The notes: generated by a model not told the origin, from the letters alone. Shown: positions 37,415 through 48,433, counted from the first letter of the stretch. The stretch: DNA of 64,000 bases from Nitzschia sp. pyKryTriq1 (GCA_956465555.1 OY101130.1:186001-250000), one strand, 5' to 3'. Numbers and translations: made by a program.

Positions 37415-38518
37415 GGTGTGTTGTGTTATGCTGTTGTGTTGTTTTATCTAATTGTGGGTTGAAAAGAGACTGGCTAGCACATACGACGACAACAAAAGAT
37501 GATATCTTGCGGAGAGGACACATACAATACCGGTATGTACATAATCATCATCAAAAGGTGATGCCATCCATCAACGGCACCGACCAACACGTCGTCATTC
37601 AAAATCGGCCCGTTGGCGTCAGGTTGGCGTATCTTTGGATAGGTTATGGGTTGTTGTAGTCAGAGGCAGTCGCTGTGAACTTGCGTTGACATACTGTACC
37701 TACATACAGTAGTGGCGACCGAAGGCTAGCCAATCAAAATCTTGTGGGCAGAGGGACAGACCGAGAAGAATGACGTATGTGCGATTTATTTATTTTGGAA
37801 TTTCGACTGAAGCGACCCTCGAAGCCAATTCTGGTACGGTACCTGGTACTGCTGTATGGCAAACAAGTAGTAGTAGAGGGGGAAAGATTATGGAGGAAGT
37901 CACTTCGCTCTATCTACAGTACTTCGTGAAGTATGATACTGAAGCACTCTTGGTATACGAGTATCTCTTGAGAGTTGAAACCCTGCCTGCAGACGACTCA
38001 TGGTTGCCTTGTGTCTCCTGATAGTGCGACGACGAGGCGTCAGATGATGATGATGATGATGATGATAGAGAAGTTCTAAAATTCACGCACTGTTTGCTTG
38101 TTCTCCGTATCGTCCTCCTCCTCGAATCGAAGAATCATCTGCGTTGATTTTACTGATCTACTACTAGTAGTAGAGTAGCAGGTAGTGTTCACGCACTGTG
38201 TCTAGAGTAGTAGTGTCAACAATACATTTCCTACTAGTACTACTAGTAGAGAGTACATGTGATTGTTTCACATACTAAGATTCGTACATAAACAAACAAG
38301 ATTGCTGTTCCATATTTTTATCTGTGTACAGTGTACAGCAAGCGTCATGGCCTGGAACATTAACAGTCGGTACTTTTGTGACAATGGCGTGGGCAGTCGG
38401 TCTTTCGTTTTTGCTCGTTCGTTCGTTCGTTTGTTAACGCAGTACATACGATACGCCCATCCCATCCCGCCCCGTCATACGGTACAGTACAGTACAGTCA
38501 GTACAGGTATGTATGTAT
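37415..38518. other. Intergenic region, about 1.1 kb
   Basis: It contains a (GAT)n run at about 38045-38066, CTACTAGTAGTAG words near 38160-38250, and GTACAGTACAGTACAGT near 38483. No gene is supported. Confidence 0.5.
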
Positions 38519-39607
38519 TTATTTCTTCTTTCCGCCACCACCCATATGCTTCTCGACGACCGCTTTGGAGACTTCGCACTGCACCCCGACATAATTGACT
38601 ACGTTGTTCTCAGCATCCCTTAAGGCCGCCACAAAGAATTGATTCCAAAAGGGCGTTCCATCCGCCTTGTAGTTTAGCAAGCACACCGAAGTGTCAATGC
38701 CCTCTTGAATCCCCTTTCGAATGACATCGACTGCCGACTGATCCGTTCCTGGTCCTTGAAGGAAACGGCAATTTCTACCCAGAACTTGATCCAAGGAATA
38801 CCCTGTCAAGTCCAAGAACCCTTGAGACACATAGACAATTGGGTTGTCAGGGAGTGTCGGGTCTGAAATGGCAAAGTTTTGTTGCGATCCACTCAATGCG
38901 CTCATCAAACGGAAATCAGGCTCCATCAAGGTCTTGACGGGACCAAAGCCGCTGGGCATGGGAAGAGGAGTGTATTGGTCGCTATTCCCGCAAATGTCGG
39001 TAAGCAAGGCTTCCGCCTTGTGGGGAATCTCGCGTCGGATGGCCTCTTTCATTTTATCCATTTGTTCCTGAAGTCCATGAATTTGTTCCTGGAGACTCTC
39101 CAGCAAGAATTTCTTTCGCAATCGACTACGTTTGGCATGTTCCCTATTCCTTTCTCGGCGTTCCAACTTTTGCTTGGCAGTGAGCGGCTCTCCCGACTTC
39201 TCATCGTTATCGTCGTCGTCGTCGTCATTATCGAGTCCGGCGTCTCCGGACGAACGCTTCTTTGCGGACGATGGAGCATCATCGTCTCCTCCACCGGAAG
39301 CGGAAGGAGGAGGGGCTGATGCTACTGAAGCGGACGATCTCATCGCAGCACCTGGTGCTCCTGGAACATCGAAGTAGCAATCCATAAAGAGATCGTCCAA
39401 GTCGAGACCACTCAAGTTGTTGTGGCTGACAGAGGCGTCCTACGACCAGTGGCGGGGGAAAGAGTGGAATTCAGTGAGCGATGAGTGAATGAATCGAGAG
39501 ATCAATATAGGTACGAACAGTAGACGGTTGCATCGGAACGCTTTACTTACCGGGTTGGACATTTGAAACATTGGGACAGCGTCCTTGCTGTCACCTTGAT
39601 TTGCCAT
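38519..39607 (-). CDS. AUREO: Aureochrome: blue-light receptor bZIP-LOV transcription factor
   Basis: Two exons, 39607-39551 (MANQGDSKDAVPMFQMSNP) and 39439-38519, with a 111-base phase-0 intron (GTAAGT...CGTAG), give 325 residues. The order is an acidic Ser/Asp-rich N-terminus; bZIP at ~108-157 (basic region ERRERNREHAKRSRLRKK, then a short zipper); and a LOV domain at ~204-312 with the flavin-adduct motif GRNCRFLQG (Cys ~243), preceded by NPIVYVSQGFLDLTGYS and followed by NYKADGTPFWNQFF. This bZIP-then-LOV order is unique to stramenopile aureochromes, which dimerise and bind TGACGT-type DNA on blue light. It is transcribed divergently from the PPR gene, and a perfect TGACGTCA lies in the shared upstream region. 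The exact subtype is not decided. Confidence 0.95.
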
Positions 39608-40361
39608 GATGGAATAAAGGATAGTCAAGCTAAAATAATGTCGTTGATGGATACTGCTGCTGTTCACTGCTACTACTACTACTAGCTAGCTGATACAGTA
39701 ACTGATGGAGTCGGAATGTCAATCAATGATTCAATGATTCAATGAATCAATCAGTCAATCGATCAATCGTGTTTGAACCGGAGAATGAAACCACAAACAC
39801 ACTCAAGTCTCGAGCACTCTCAACCAACCAACAACTTCCTGATCAATATATGGGGTTGTATGATGTGGAGATTGGAGATGCTGGACGTAGGAGGCAAAAC
39901 ACAACACACAAGAGGAGAGATGAGGAGTTTTGGGTTGCTGCTTGAACGAAAATGCGATACGTGAGCGCCAAATTTGGCGTGCGTACACGTACGCGTAGTC
40001 CTCTACGTGAATCTTAGTACCGGTACATACTTTGCAACTACTTTTTGATGGGGCGGGGGCGAGAAGTTTGTGCGCGTGTCGATCGAATTCGTCGGTTTGG
40101 TGACGTCAGCGAGTGAAGTGCGACATTTTTAGCTCATCATTCTAGCGCATTATAGGCATTCCACTTCTTCCACGTGTCACGATGAAGACCACTCTGCAGA
40201 AAAGAAAGATTCTGGACTTGAAGAAGAACAAAAACAAAAGAACGGCACATAGCACCTATCCCACACCCCGCACCACATTTCATTCTACAGACCAACCCTC
40301 TTTGGATACTATCTACTCATGCATCCATTCAAAGCAAAGTCTCGCAACTTTTCGCTAGAGG
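39608..40361. other. Shared upstream region of aureochrome and PPR genes
   Basis: It includes repeated AATCAATGATTCAATGA/ATCAATCAGTCAATC words near 39720-39765, TGACGTCA at 40101-40108 and CACGTG-containing CCACGTGTCACG near 40171-40182. No gene is seen. Confidence 0.55.
40101..40108. promoter_or_regulatory. TGACGTCA site between aureochrome and PPR genes
   Basis: A perfect palindromic octamer, 494 bases upstream of the aureochrome ATG and 254 upstream of the PPR ATG. It could serve either gene. Feedback by aureochrome on its own promoter is a reasonable but untested idea. Confidence 0.45.
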
Positions 40362-43300
40362 ATGTCGTTTCGTAGAATATTACAATGGTATCCGTGGTTA
40401 CTATTTTTGATTGTGGTATTCTTATCGGCACCAGCACAGAATGTTGCTTGTTTTCTTCTTGTTCCCCCTCTCCCTTCTCCACCACCACCACCACCACCAC
40501 CCATTCAAACCACCAGCGGCAACAACGGCCCCAAGAAGAAATTCCTCCATACTACCATCATCACTCGACTCGCGGCCCATCAACAACAGCCATCCCAATA
40601 TCGATCTTCAAAAAATAATGATCTTCGCCCAGCACAATATCCCAACGACAATAATATTATTACCCCCCGGCATCGAGATTTTCGAAAAAAGAATGATCCG
40701 CTGGTCCGAGTCATTGATTCCATAGTCTACTATGGTCAAGACAACAATAACAACAACATCAATATCAATATCAATAACAGTAACGACCAAGAAGGACTCA
40801 CCGTTCCATCCAGAGAACTCATTCAGGCGCTGACAAAGTTACGATCGGCTCGAACACCAGCTCAAATCCGTCAGGTTGGGGAGCGCTTTTTGACGCAGGA
40901 TCTTTTACAGCAACAACCTTGGCCCATTCAGGAACGACTCTTAAAAGCCATGGCCTTGGCCGGATTGACGGAACATGCTACCACGTTGCTTCGGTATTTG
41001 CTGCTACTACCCATGTCTGAAAAAAATAATGATGAACAAGGCTACTACAACTACTACAACTATCATAATACTACTACCGGTGGTAGTAGTAGTGGTTTCT
41101 ATCATCATCTACTACCATCCTACATTTCGTATACTGCCGTCTTGAGTGCCTTGCGAAAAGCTGGTCAAGTCGATACTCTTCGGGACGTGCTCCAAGAATT
41201 GGTCCAAGCATCGAAACGGCGTCGTCTTCCTCGTCGTGGAAATGGAAAGGATGGAAATCAACAACAACAACAACAACAACATTCTATCCATATCATGGCC
41301 ATTAATATCTATTTGGCAGCGCTTTGCGATAATCATCATCATCATCATCATCGTGATCATCATCATCGAGATCATCTTCTAAATGAAGCTGCGGAATGGG
41401 TACTATTGCGTCCGGAAGCCGCTCGGGAGGAATTTGGTATCTCCTTCGATCTGACCAGTTACAATACGGTGTTGAATGGGGCCGCCAAGGCGGGCAACCA
41501 AACTCTGGTGGATGCCGTATGGAAGAAATTGACATCAATATCATCATCATCGTCGTCGTCGTCGTCACTCCAACCGGACATTCGATCGTATAATGCCCGG
41601 ATGCTGGCTACGGTTTCCTATGAGCGACGACTCGAGATATGGGAGGAATTACGGAAAGCAGCCAAGAAGAGACCGGGGTCATTGGCTCCCGATCGGTTCA
41701 CTATTGATTTGATCTTGTTGCCGCTTATTCAAAGAACCGAAGAAAAAGAAAAAAAAGACAATAGTGGAAAGCAGCAATGGCAGCAAACCGAATTGGAGTC
41801 AGTGCTGGATACCTTTGTGGCCCACCACTCCGCAGCGATTGTTAGGGATGCCTTTTCAGCGTTTATGAATACCTTGGTTCAAAACGGCAAGTTGACCTAT
41901 GCGAGACGACTCTTTGACCTTTATATTGTGCCCTGTTTGAGAGGAGGAGGGAGTGGTGATGACGAGGAGGAGGATGAACTCTTGGATCGGCTACTTGAAT
42001 CGAGGCAACGGCCGGACACTCGACATTTCAATATCCTTATCGATGGGTACCGGCGGGATGCTATGAATGCAGCTATTGCTGCCGCCTCCAGTGCCGTGGC
42101 TATTACGAACAATGTTGATGAAGACACCCAGCAGAGTACTACTCCCATCAACAAATCATCGCCATCGTCATCGTCATCTTCGTCTTTGGCTGCTGCAGAC
42201 CAGCGTGACAATACTAGTAATACCAAGACAAATTTGATCTTGCAAGCCAAGGATTTCACTCGACAAGAACAAGCCGCCCGAGCAGAAGGACAAAAATTAT
42301 TCCGCCGAATGAACCGGGCAGGAATATCCCCAGATCCCTATACTCTGACCTCGATGATGGGACTCTGCGATTCCACCGAAGAAGTGGTCCAATTGCTAGT
42401 CAATCCTCTATACGAACGGTGGATCTCGGCCGCCGTGGTTCGATCTGCCATGACCGCCTCTGGTCAGCTGGGGAACCCTGGATTGGCATGTGTGCTCTTT
42501 GATTCCTTTTACTCTCAACCAAGGATCAACCAGCCAAACAGTCCAAGACTCTGGAACGTTCTGCTCAATGCTTTCTCCGATAGCGCCGAACAAGACAATC
42601 CACTGATCCAGTTTGATACACCCGCTGCAAAAATGTTTCTCGAGGGATCCGACAGTAGGAACAAAAATAATGAAATCAAGAATACGGTAGAAGCGGATTC
42701 CATCTCGGAGCTTCTTCAAGGCAAAACTTGTACGGACGCAGTTCGGGAAGTACTCCATCTCATGAATGATCCCGATCTACGACCTTGGGGACCGCCTCCC
42801 GATGCTCAGACGTATTGCGTTGCCGCTGCCGCTCTACAGTACGCGCCCGAGACTGGCCCCGATCTGGCCATGGAATTGTTTCGAAACGCCACATCTAAAG
42901 GTGTTTCAGCGGACGGTCGTTTCGTCAATGCGATTTTCCGTTGTTTTGGTGACGATATCAACCAAGCCCTGATTGCGTGGAAATCAGACATTCGACGTGC
43001 CTGTATAATGCACGAGACTTCCTCGCCGTCGTCGTCAAACCGGTCCATGAACAAAAACTTGATCGCCGCCTACAATGGCCTCCTCCATGTCTGTGGTCGG
43101 GCCCAGCGGCCTGATGTTGGCGTCCGGTTAGTCTACGCTATGAATCGGGAGGGAATTGAACCCAACGAAGTGTCGTTGAATAACTATCGGGCAGGGAAAC
43201 GTCTAGGCACACGCTTGATGGGGATCAAAGCCGGGACATTGTCGTCCTCGCAACAACAACAACAACAACAACAGCCACAAAGAACCTTTGGAGGTGGTCA

Positions 43301-43433
43301 ATTTCCAAAGTTGACATTGCCCAAACTGAACATGGTCCAACAGTACGAAAACATTCTTTACGTGGAATGCACCAAATACAACCAGTACAACAAACGCATG
43401 TCCAAAGACCAACGGGTCCGTATTATTGTGTAG
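40362..43433 (+). CDS. Pentatricopeptide-repeat (PPR) protein, probably organellar
   Basis: 1023 residues from ATG 40362 in one exon. The N-terminus has a hydrophobic signal-like core (WYPWLLFLIVVFLSAP) followed by ACFLLVPP, consistent with a diatom plastid presequence, then a Pro tract. Helical repeats with PPR character follow: FDLTSYNTVLNGAAKAGNQT, PDIRSYNARMLATVSYERRL, LVQNGKLTYARRLFDLY, PDTRHFNILIDGYRR, ISPDPYTLTSMMGLC and NLIAAYNGLLHVCGRA. PPR proteins bind single-stranded organelle RNA and guide its cutting, editing, stability or translation. Q, N, S and H runs interrupt the repeats, typical of this genome. No endonuclease or editing domain is evident at the C-terminus. The RNA target is unknown. 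Confidence 0.85.
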   Translation: MSFRRILQWYPWLLFLIVVFLSAPAQNVACFLLVPPLPSPPPPPPPPIQTTSGNNGPKKKFLHTTIITRLAAHQQQPSQYRSSKNNDLRPAQYPNDNNIITPRHRDFRKKNDPLVRVIDSIVYYGQDNNNNNINININNSNDQEGLTVPSRELIQALTKLRSARTPAQIRQVGERFLTQDLLQQQPWPIQERLLKAMALAGLTEHATTLLRYLLLLPMSEKNNDEQGYYNYYNYHNTTTGGSSSGFYHHLLPSYISYTAVLSALRKAGQVDTLRDVLQELVQASKRRRLPRRGNGKDGNQQQQQQQHSIHIMAINIYLAALCDNHHHHHHRDHHHRDHLLNEAAEWVLLRPEAAREEFGISFDLTSYNTVLNGAAKAGNQTLVDAVWKKLTSISSSSSSSSSLQPDIRSYNARMLATVSYERRLEIWEELRKAAKKRPGSLAPDRFTIDLILLPLIQRTEEKEKKDNSGKQQWQQTELESVLDTFVAHHSAAIVRDAFSAFMNTLVQNGKLTYARRLFDLYIVPCLRGGGSGDDEEEDELLDRLLESRQRPDTRHFNILIDGYRRDAMNAAIAAASSAVAITNNVDEDTQQSTTPINKSSPSSSSSSSLAAADQRDNTSNTKTNLILQAKDFTRQEQAARAEGQKLFRRMNRAGISPDPYTLTSMMGLCDSTEEVVQLLVNPLYERWISAAVVRSAMTASGQLGNPGLACVLFDSFYSQPRINQPNSPRLWNVLLNAFSDSAEQDNPLIQFDTPAAKMFLEGSDSRNKNNEIKNTVEADSISELLQGKTCTDAVREVLHLMNDPDLRPWGPPPDAQTYCVAAAALQYAPETGPDLAMELFRNATSKGVSADGRFVNAIFRCFGDDINQALIAWKSDIRRACIMHETSSPSSSNRSMNKNLIAAYNGLLHVCGRAQRPDVGVRLVYAMNREGIEPNEVSLNNYRAGKRLGTRLMGIKAGTLSSSQQQQQQQQPQRTFGGGQFPKLTLPKLNMVQQYENILYVECTKYNQYNKRMSKDQRVRIIV

Positions 43434-43727
43434 CCCACACTGACTGTACTACTAGACTGATGCTTCTCGACGGCAGGACTTGGCTTTGTTTTCACCACTC
43501 TACTAGTTTACCGCTGCGGGTAGAGCAAGAGTACTGTCTATTCTTCCTACTCTATTCTTAGTAGTAATACTACCGTAGTAATACTACCGGTGCTGGTGCT
43601 CTCTTCCTGCTGGACTACCTGGCTGGAGGTAGTACTCGTGAAGACTTGGGCGACTTCTTTAGTACACGGTAGTACTGCGCATCAATACTACCACTTCTTG
43701 TTGGCCTGCTCCTGGATGGCTGATGTC
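43434..43727. other. Short spacer between convergent genes
   Basis: It holds GTAGTAATACTACCGTAGTAATACTAC, a nearly self-complementary repeat near 43560-43590, which could act as a terminator-like or structural element. No gene is seen. Confidence 0.45.
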
Positions 43728-45230
43728 TCATTCAGGAGCGTAATTGATTCGACCATGATCTCTCCCCTCTTTGTTTGCCAATAGTCTGGCATCCATCATT
43801 TCTAAAATTGCTCGCAGTCGGCCATGGGAATCCTTGACGTATTTATTGTAAAAGTCAAAGACACGATTTTGCATTTGGCATCGTTCCTCTTTTGTAATCC
43901 TGGCAATCACATCGAGTGTAGAGGACACGTTTCGTTGAGGAATCAACACGGCTAGTTGGTTCCAGTCGGGCACGATATCTTGATTGTACGGCAAGACCCA
44001 TCCATCGGCATACACGATGGGGATACATGCTGCACTCATCACTTCAGAGAATCGCACCGAGTACAAATCGTCTCCTCGTGGAGTCGGGCAAAAGGTAGTA
44101 TTGAGGATCCACGCATAGTACGATTCGGAGGTTTGGTTTTCTTTGGGCGCCGGTTCCAAGACTTTTCCTCCGCCAGGGGTACTAAGAGGAGATTCGATAT
44201 AGTGTTCAAATCCGAAATGGATTTTCCGTCGATGCCCGTCATTCAGCGGTCGAAAGTATTCGTGGAATCCTGGAAAGGGGATTCGTGCGCGGCCTTTGAA
44301 CGATATTTCAATGGGGCGTTGCTGGTCTTCTTGCCTGTCTAGTTGCTGGTCTTCTTGCCGGTCAAGTAGTTGTTGACAGTCTTTTAATGCCCTGATATTT
44401 TCGGTCGACATGTGGACAGTTTTGACGGGCCAAGGAGGGAGTCCAAAATCCTGCGTGGCGTGGATGCTATCGTACCTAGCATCGAGATGGCCGACCACCA
44501 ATTTTTCATACCGGGTTTCGTTGCGCTCTCCTCGAAATAAGCATCGCAGATTCTGTGGCTTTGGAGCATTGTAGCTGGTGGCGGCGTTGCAACTCAATAC
44601 CAACAGCCGTGATTCCGGGGCGGCCATGGCTGGTGATTGCAGGGCTTGATCAATCTTGGAGCATGGATCGCCATTCTTGTTGCTGTTTCCAGCCGGTCGC
44701 CCATGTTCCATATCGGCATTCGTGTACATGTCGCCTCCAAACTTGGGCCAGTGTACTGTATTGCAAACATCGTAATCCAAAAATGCGAGTACGGGCCGTG
44801 TGGCGTCAGGAGATCGTTCTAGATCGGTCCACATTGACCGGTTGAACCGTTCATGTTGCTCGACTGCGTCCATGAAACGGCGAGCGACCATACATCGGGA
44901 GGTAGTGTTGGCAATTTCGGGACTCGGATGAAACCAACCGACGTTGGTGAATGTGATTTCTGAGTACTGGTACTGGTACTTGTAGACAGGAGGAACAGAC
45001 GATCTAACTTGAAGTGCAGCGTCAATGGGTTCGTCCGATATGAATATACTATTGTAGTAGTATACCGGTAGGTACCAGGGCCCGACACTTGATTCTTCTC
45101 CTCCCAAGAGTATCTGAGAGGGCAGCAGGAACCCCGCCACCGAGCACAATACTAGCACAGCAAAAACGTTCTTGTGCTTCTGGTTTTTGGTACTCTTTTT
45201 CATGACTTGTTGGCGCATCATCAGCCTCAT
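43728..45230 (-). CDS. Exostosin-like glycosyltransferase, copy A
   Basis: 500 residues from ATG 45230. A basic N-terminus and one hydrophobic span (VFAVLVLCSVAGFLLPSQIL, ~23-42) make a type II Golgi anchor. The lumenal part has FKGRARIPFPGFHEYFRPLN, then YYAWILNTTFCPTPRGDDLY, RFSEVMSAACIPIVYADGWV and a C-terminal helix region. The CPxPRGD..S.R..E...A.CIPV pattern is the exostosin/GT47 donor-site signature. A repeated LDRQEDQQ insert (two units) is unique to this copy. It is the inverted partner of the gene at 47027-48391; the 3' 399 bases differ at only 5 positions while the middle has diverged. Donor and acceptor sugars are unknown. Confidence 0.86.
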   Translation of the reverse strand: MRLMMRQQVMKKSTKNQKHKNVFAVLVLCSVAGFLLPSQILLGGEESSVGPWYLPVYYYNSIFISDEPIDAALQVRSSVPPVYKYQYQYSEITFTNVGWFHPSPEIANTTSRCMVARRFMDAVEQHERFNRSMWTDLERSPDATRPVLAFLDYDVCNTVHWPKFGGDMYTNADMEHGRPAGNSNKNGDPCSKIDQALQSPAMAAPESRLLVLSCNAATSYNAPKPQNLRCLFRGERNETRYEKLVVGHLDARYDSIHATQDFGLPPWPVKTVHMSTENIRALKDCQQLLDRQEDQQLDRQEDQQRPIEISFKGRARIPFPGFHEYFRPLNDGHRRKIHFGFEHYIESPLSTPGGGKVLEPAPKENQTSESYYAWILNTTFCPTPRGDDLYSVRFSEVMSAACIPIVYADGWVLPYNQDIVPDWNQLAVLIPQRNVSSTLDVIARITKEERCQMQNRVFDFYNKYVKDSHGRLRAILEMMDARLLANKEGRDHGRINYAPE

Positions 45231-47026
45231 GATGATGAATGCCGATGATATTACTTCGTACTACAATGAAACCAATGGTGCTAGTAGTACACGTAAAATT
45301 AGTATTGGATCAATACACTGATGATTCATCATCATTCAACCTTCATTTCTTTCGCCATGATGTAAACTTGCACACAGTTTCGACAAGCTAGTAGGTGTTA
45401 TTATGCAACATATGCGACGATGCTTCGGTATATGCTGGAATGCGTCCTACCGCGGGTGTTTGGAAAGTATCGTCGATTCCCAAATTAGTTGGGGGGCTCG
45501 GACTTCAGGAAGGATGGGGAGTCGTTGCCGAAGGCACCTACGGTGGTAGTGTTGGAGTACACAGGCGGTTCGGGAATTTGGGAATGAGAAACCGTCCGGA
45601 ATACTTTTTATGATATATCCAATGGTTAGTGTCTGTCGCGTGTCTGCGGCGTCTGTTTGTTCTTCTCCTCCCTTTTCGTCCTTTTTCCGTCTGTCATCCC
45701 TTTCTTCGGTAAAATGTGACCGATCCGATCACTTCTCATCCGAGCGGGGTAATAAAATGCGATCGATCGATCGATCCGAACAAAATTCATGCCAAAACAG
45801 AAAATATTCCATCAGCTTCACAAAAATCCATTGTATGTATACTCATGAAGCCTCGGCATGTACACTCGTGCTAAAGAAAAAGTAGAGTAACAACTAAAGA
45901 AAAAGTAAAGTAACAACGCCGCTCTAGTAATCCTTAGTTATTTACACTTCGACCACCAACCAGTTTAGGGTCCATCTTGTTGCATCAGTCATATTCGGCA
46001 TTGACTGATGTAGACAGCGACTATCGAACACCAGTAGCATCCCTGATTTTGCCGTGATTGACTCCACCTCTATTTTCGCAGCCTTCATCTTTTCGAACAA
46101 TCTACCACCATTTCATCGAGCAGAAGCAGAAGCAGCAGCTACCAAACCCAAGACCAAGACCAAGACCAAGACCAGGAACAGGAACAGGAACAAGAAAAAG
46201 GACAAGCTTTCTTGGGAGGATGCGGAATGTGCTTTTATAATGCCAGATTTGAATCCAGCAGTCCACAGAGGGCATCTAAGTTCGCTCGACGACGAATGCA
46301 GCAAAGCGAGACCTTATCCGAGTAAGAAGACTCCATCGGGTCTCGCAACTGTATGTTCCGAAAAACACAGAGGAACAGAAGGTGACTTGGGCTGACGTAG
46401 TCAAGGAGGGCACAATGCGCACGAGCACAGTAGAGTAGATTGATCTTGTTTCGATGGAAGACTCACTTTCTCGAAACAATCCAGTTAATAAGACATCGTT
46501 TAATTGACGTGCACTTGTTCTCAGGATTCATTACTACTGCATCACGAGAGAACTCCTAGCTAAAGGCCTGGAGTGACGCATCTAACTACTGTCTCTAACA
46601 CCTAGTAGCATGCCGAAGGCACCGCATGCCGAAGGCACCTATTGTACCTGGTACCAGGTACTGTACTGGTACGTGCATGCTACGAAGTACGTGGTAGTTC
46701 GTGATGTGCCTGAGCGTGTCGAGTGCGCCGGCGAGTGCGCCGGCGAGTGCGCCAGCTTCCGGTGCCCAAAATGTGTGCGATTCGCCGCGCAGTACCAGTA
46801 CCAGTACTGATTCTACGCGCGCTGTGTACCAAAATGTGTGCAATATCTATTGGCGAAAATACACAATCCGACCATGGCGGGCCTCGTTTCTCTTCAATCG
46901 ACCGTATTCACCAAATGCCCAAGACTGTCGGATTGTCGCTAGTTATATCAAGAATACTGTGCCGTCTTGGATCTATTGAAATTGTAATTTCTTTTTATGA
47001 TTGCCTAATCAAGTCAAGCTACCACC
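45231..47026. other. 1.8-kb head-to-head intergenic region between paired transferases
   Basis: It separates the two divergently transcribed exostosin-like copies. A CGATCGATCGATCGATC palindromic run is near 45760-45778, an ACCAAGACCAAGACCAAGACC run near 46150-46175, and three GAGTGCGCCGGC units near 46720-46760. The frame at 46054-46395 lacks an ATG and is not supported as a gene. Confidence 0.5.
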
Positions 47027-48391
47027 ATGACAAAGAGCAAGAAGCACAGCAACGTGGTTAAATTATGCGTGTTGTTTGTGTTGGGCCTCTTGGTCTCTCA
47101 ACAGCTACACGTATCCTTATCGTCGGGCGATCCCAGCAGCATGATGATCGTAGTAAACCAAGAAAGTGGACCGTCTGGTGGTGTTCCCCCTCCTCCTGTC
47201 TACTCGGAAATCACATTCACCAACGTCGGTTGGTTTCATCCGAGTCCCGAAATCGCCAACACTACCTCCCGATGTATGGTCGCTCGCCGTTTCATGGACG
47301 CAGTCGAGCAACATGAACGGTTCAACCGGTCAATGTGGACCGATCTAGAACGATCTCCTGACGCCACACGGCCCGTACTCGCATTTTTGGATTACGATGT
47401 TTGCAACCAAGTCCACTGGCCCAAGTTTGGAGGCGATAAGTACACGAATGCCGATATGGAACATGGACGACCGGCTGGCAACACCTTCGGTACTAGTTGT
47501 TCCAAGATTGAACAAGCCTTGCAATCACCCGCCATGGCCGCCCCCGAATCACGGCTGGTAGTATTGAGTTGTGCACTCTTTACATACCACGACCCGCAGC
47601 TGCCATGCTTGTTTCGAAATCGCAACGCAGCCAAGTATGAAAAATTGGTCGTCGGCCATCTCGATGCCCGGTACGATGCCATCCACCCGACACTGGACTT
47701 TGGACTCCCTCCGTCGCCCGTCAAAACGGTACACATGTCGACCGAAAAGATACAAGCTTTGATAGACTGTCAACGACAAGACCGGCAAAAAGACCAGCAA
47801 CGTCCCATTGAAATATCGTTCAAAGGCCGCGCACGAATCCCCTTTCCAGGATTCCACGAATACTTTCGACCGCTGAATGACGGGAATCGACGGAAAATCC
47901 ATTTTGGATGGGAACACTATGTCGAGTCTCCGTTGAAAAACACGATCAATGGAAAAATCTTGGAACCGGCATCCAAAGAAAAACAAGCCTCCGAATCGTA
48001 CTATGCGTGGATCCTCAATACTACCTTTTGCCCGACTCCACGAGGAGATAATTTGTACTCGGTACGATTCTCTGAAGTGATGAGTGCAGCATGTATCCCC
48101 ATCGTGTATGCCGATGGATGGGTCTTGCCGTACAATCAAGATATCGTGCCCGACTGGAACCAACTAGCCGTGTTGATTCCTCAACGAAACGTGTCCTCTA
48201 CGCTCGATGTGATTGCCAGGATTACAAAAGAGGAACGATGCCAAATGCAAAATCGTGTCTTTGACTTTTACAATAAATACGTCAAGGATTCCCATGGCCG
48301 ACTGCGAGCAATTTTAGAAATGATGGATGCCAGACTATTGGCAAACAAAGAGGGGAGAGATCACGGTCGAATCAATTACGCTCCTGAATGA
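47027..48391 (+). CDS. Exostosin-like glycosyltransferase, copy B
   Basis: 454 residues from ATG 47027 (ACCACCATG context). It is a type II protein with a short anchor (LCVLFVLGLLVSQQLHVSL, ~13-31). The lumenal domain is the same as copy A: CPTPRGDNLYSVRFSEVMSA followed by ACIPIVYADGW, and the same C-terminal ...RDHGRINYAPE end. It lacks the duplicated LDRQEDQQ insert of copy A and has different sequence in the middle third (CALFTYHDPQLPCLFRNRNA in place of NAATSYNAPKPQNLRCLFRG). The two copies match almost exactly at both ends of the lumenal domain but not between, which suggests gene conversion. Both copies keep intact frames and probably both work. Confidence 0.86.
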   Translation: MTKSKKHSNVVKLCVLFVLGLLVSQQLHVSLSSGDPSSMMIVVNQESGPSGGVPPPPVYSEITFTNVGWFHPSPEIANTTSRCMVARRFMDAVEQHERFNRSMWTDLERSPDATRPVLAFLDYDVCNQVHWPKFGGDKYTNADMEHGRPAGNTFGTSCSKIEQALQSPAMAAPESRLVVLSCALFTYHDPQLPCLFRNRNAAKYEKLVVGHLDARYDAIHPTLDFGLPPSPVKTVHMSTEKIQALIDCQRQDRQKDQQRPIEISFKGRARIPFPGFHEYFRPLNDGNRRKIHFGWEHYVESPLKNTINGKILEPASKEKQASESYYAWILNTTFCPTPRGDNLYSVRFSEVMSAACIPIVYADGWVLPYNQDIVPDWNQLAVLIPQRNVSSTLDVIARITKEERCQMQNRVFDFYNKYVKDSHGRLRAILEMMDARLLANKEGRDHGRINYAPE

Positions 48392-48397
48392 GTTGCT

Positions 48398-48402
48398 TTT
48401 AC

Positions 48403-48433
<31 letters not shown>

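Noticed and set aside
38045-38066. (GAT)n and similar regular repeats considered as CRISPR-like arrays
   Set aside because: They are simple microsatellites with no spacers and no cas genes; the genome is eukaryotic.
46054-46395. 113-residue plus-strand frame with a KTKTKTKTRNRNRNKKKDK run
   Set aside because: It starts at GTG without an ATG and is dominated by a simple repeat; no homology is recognised.
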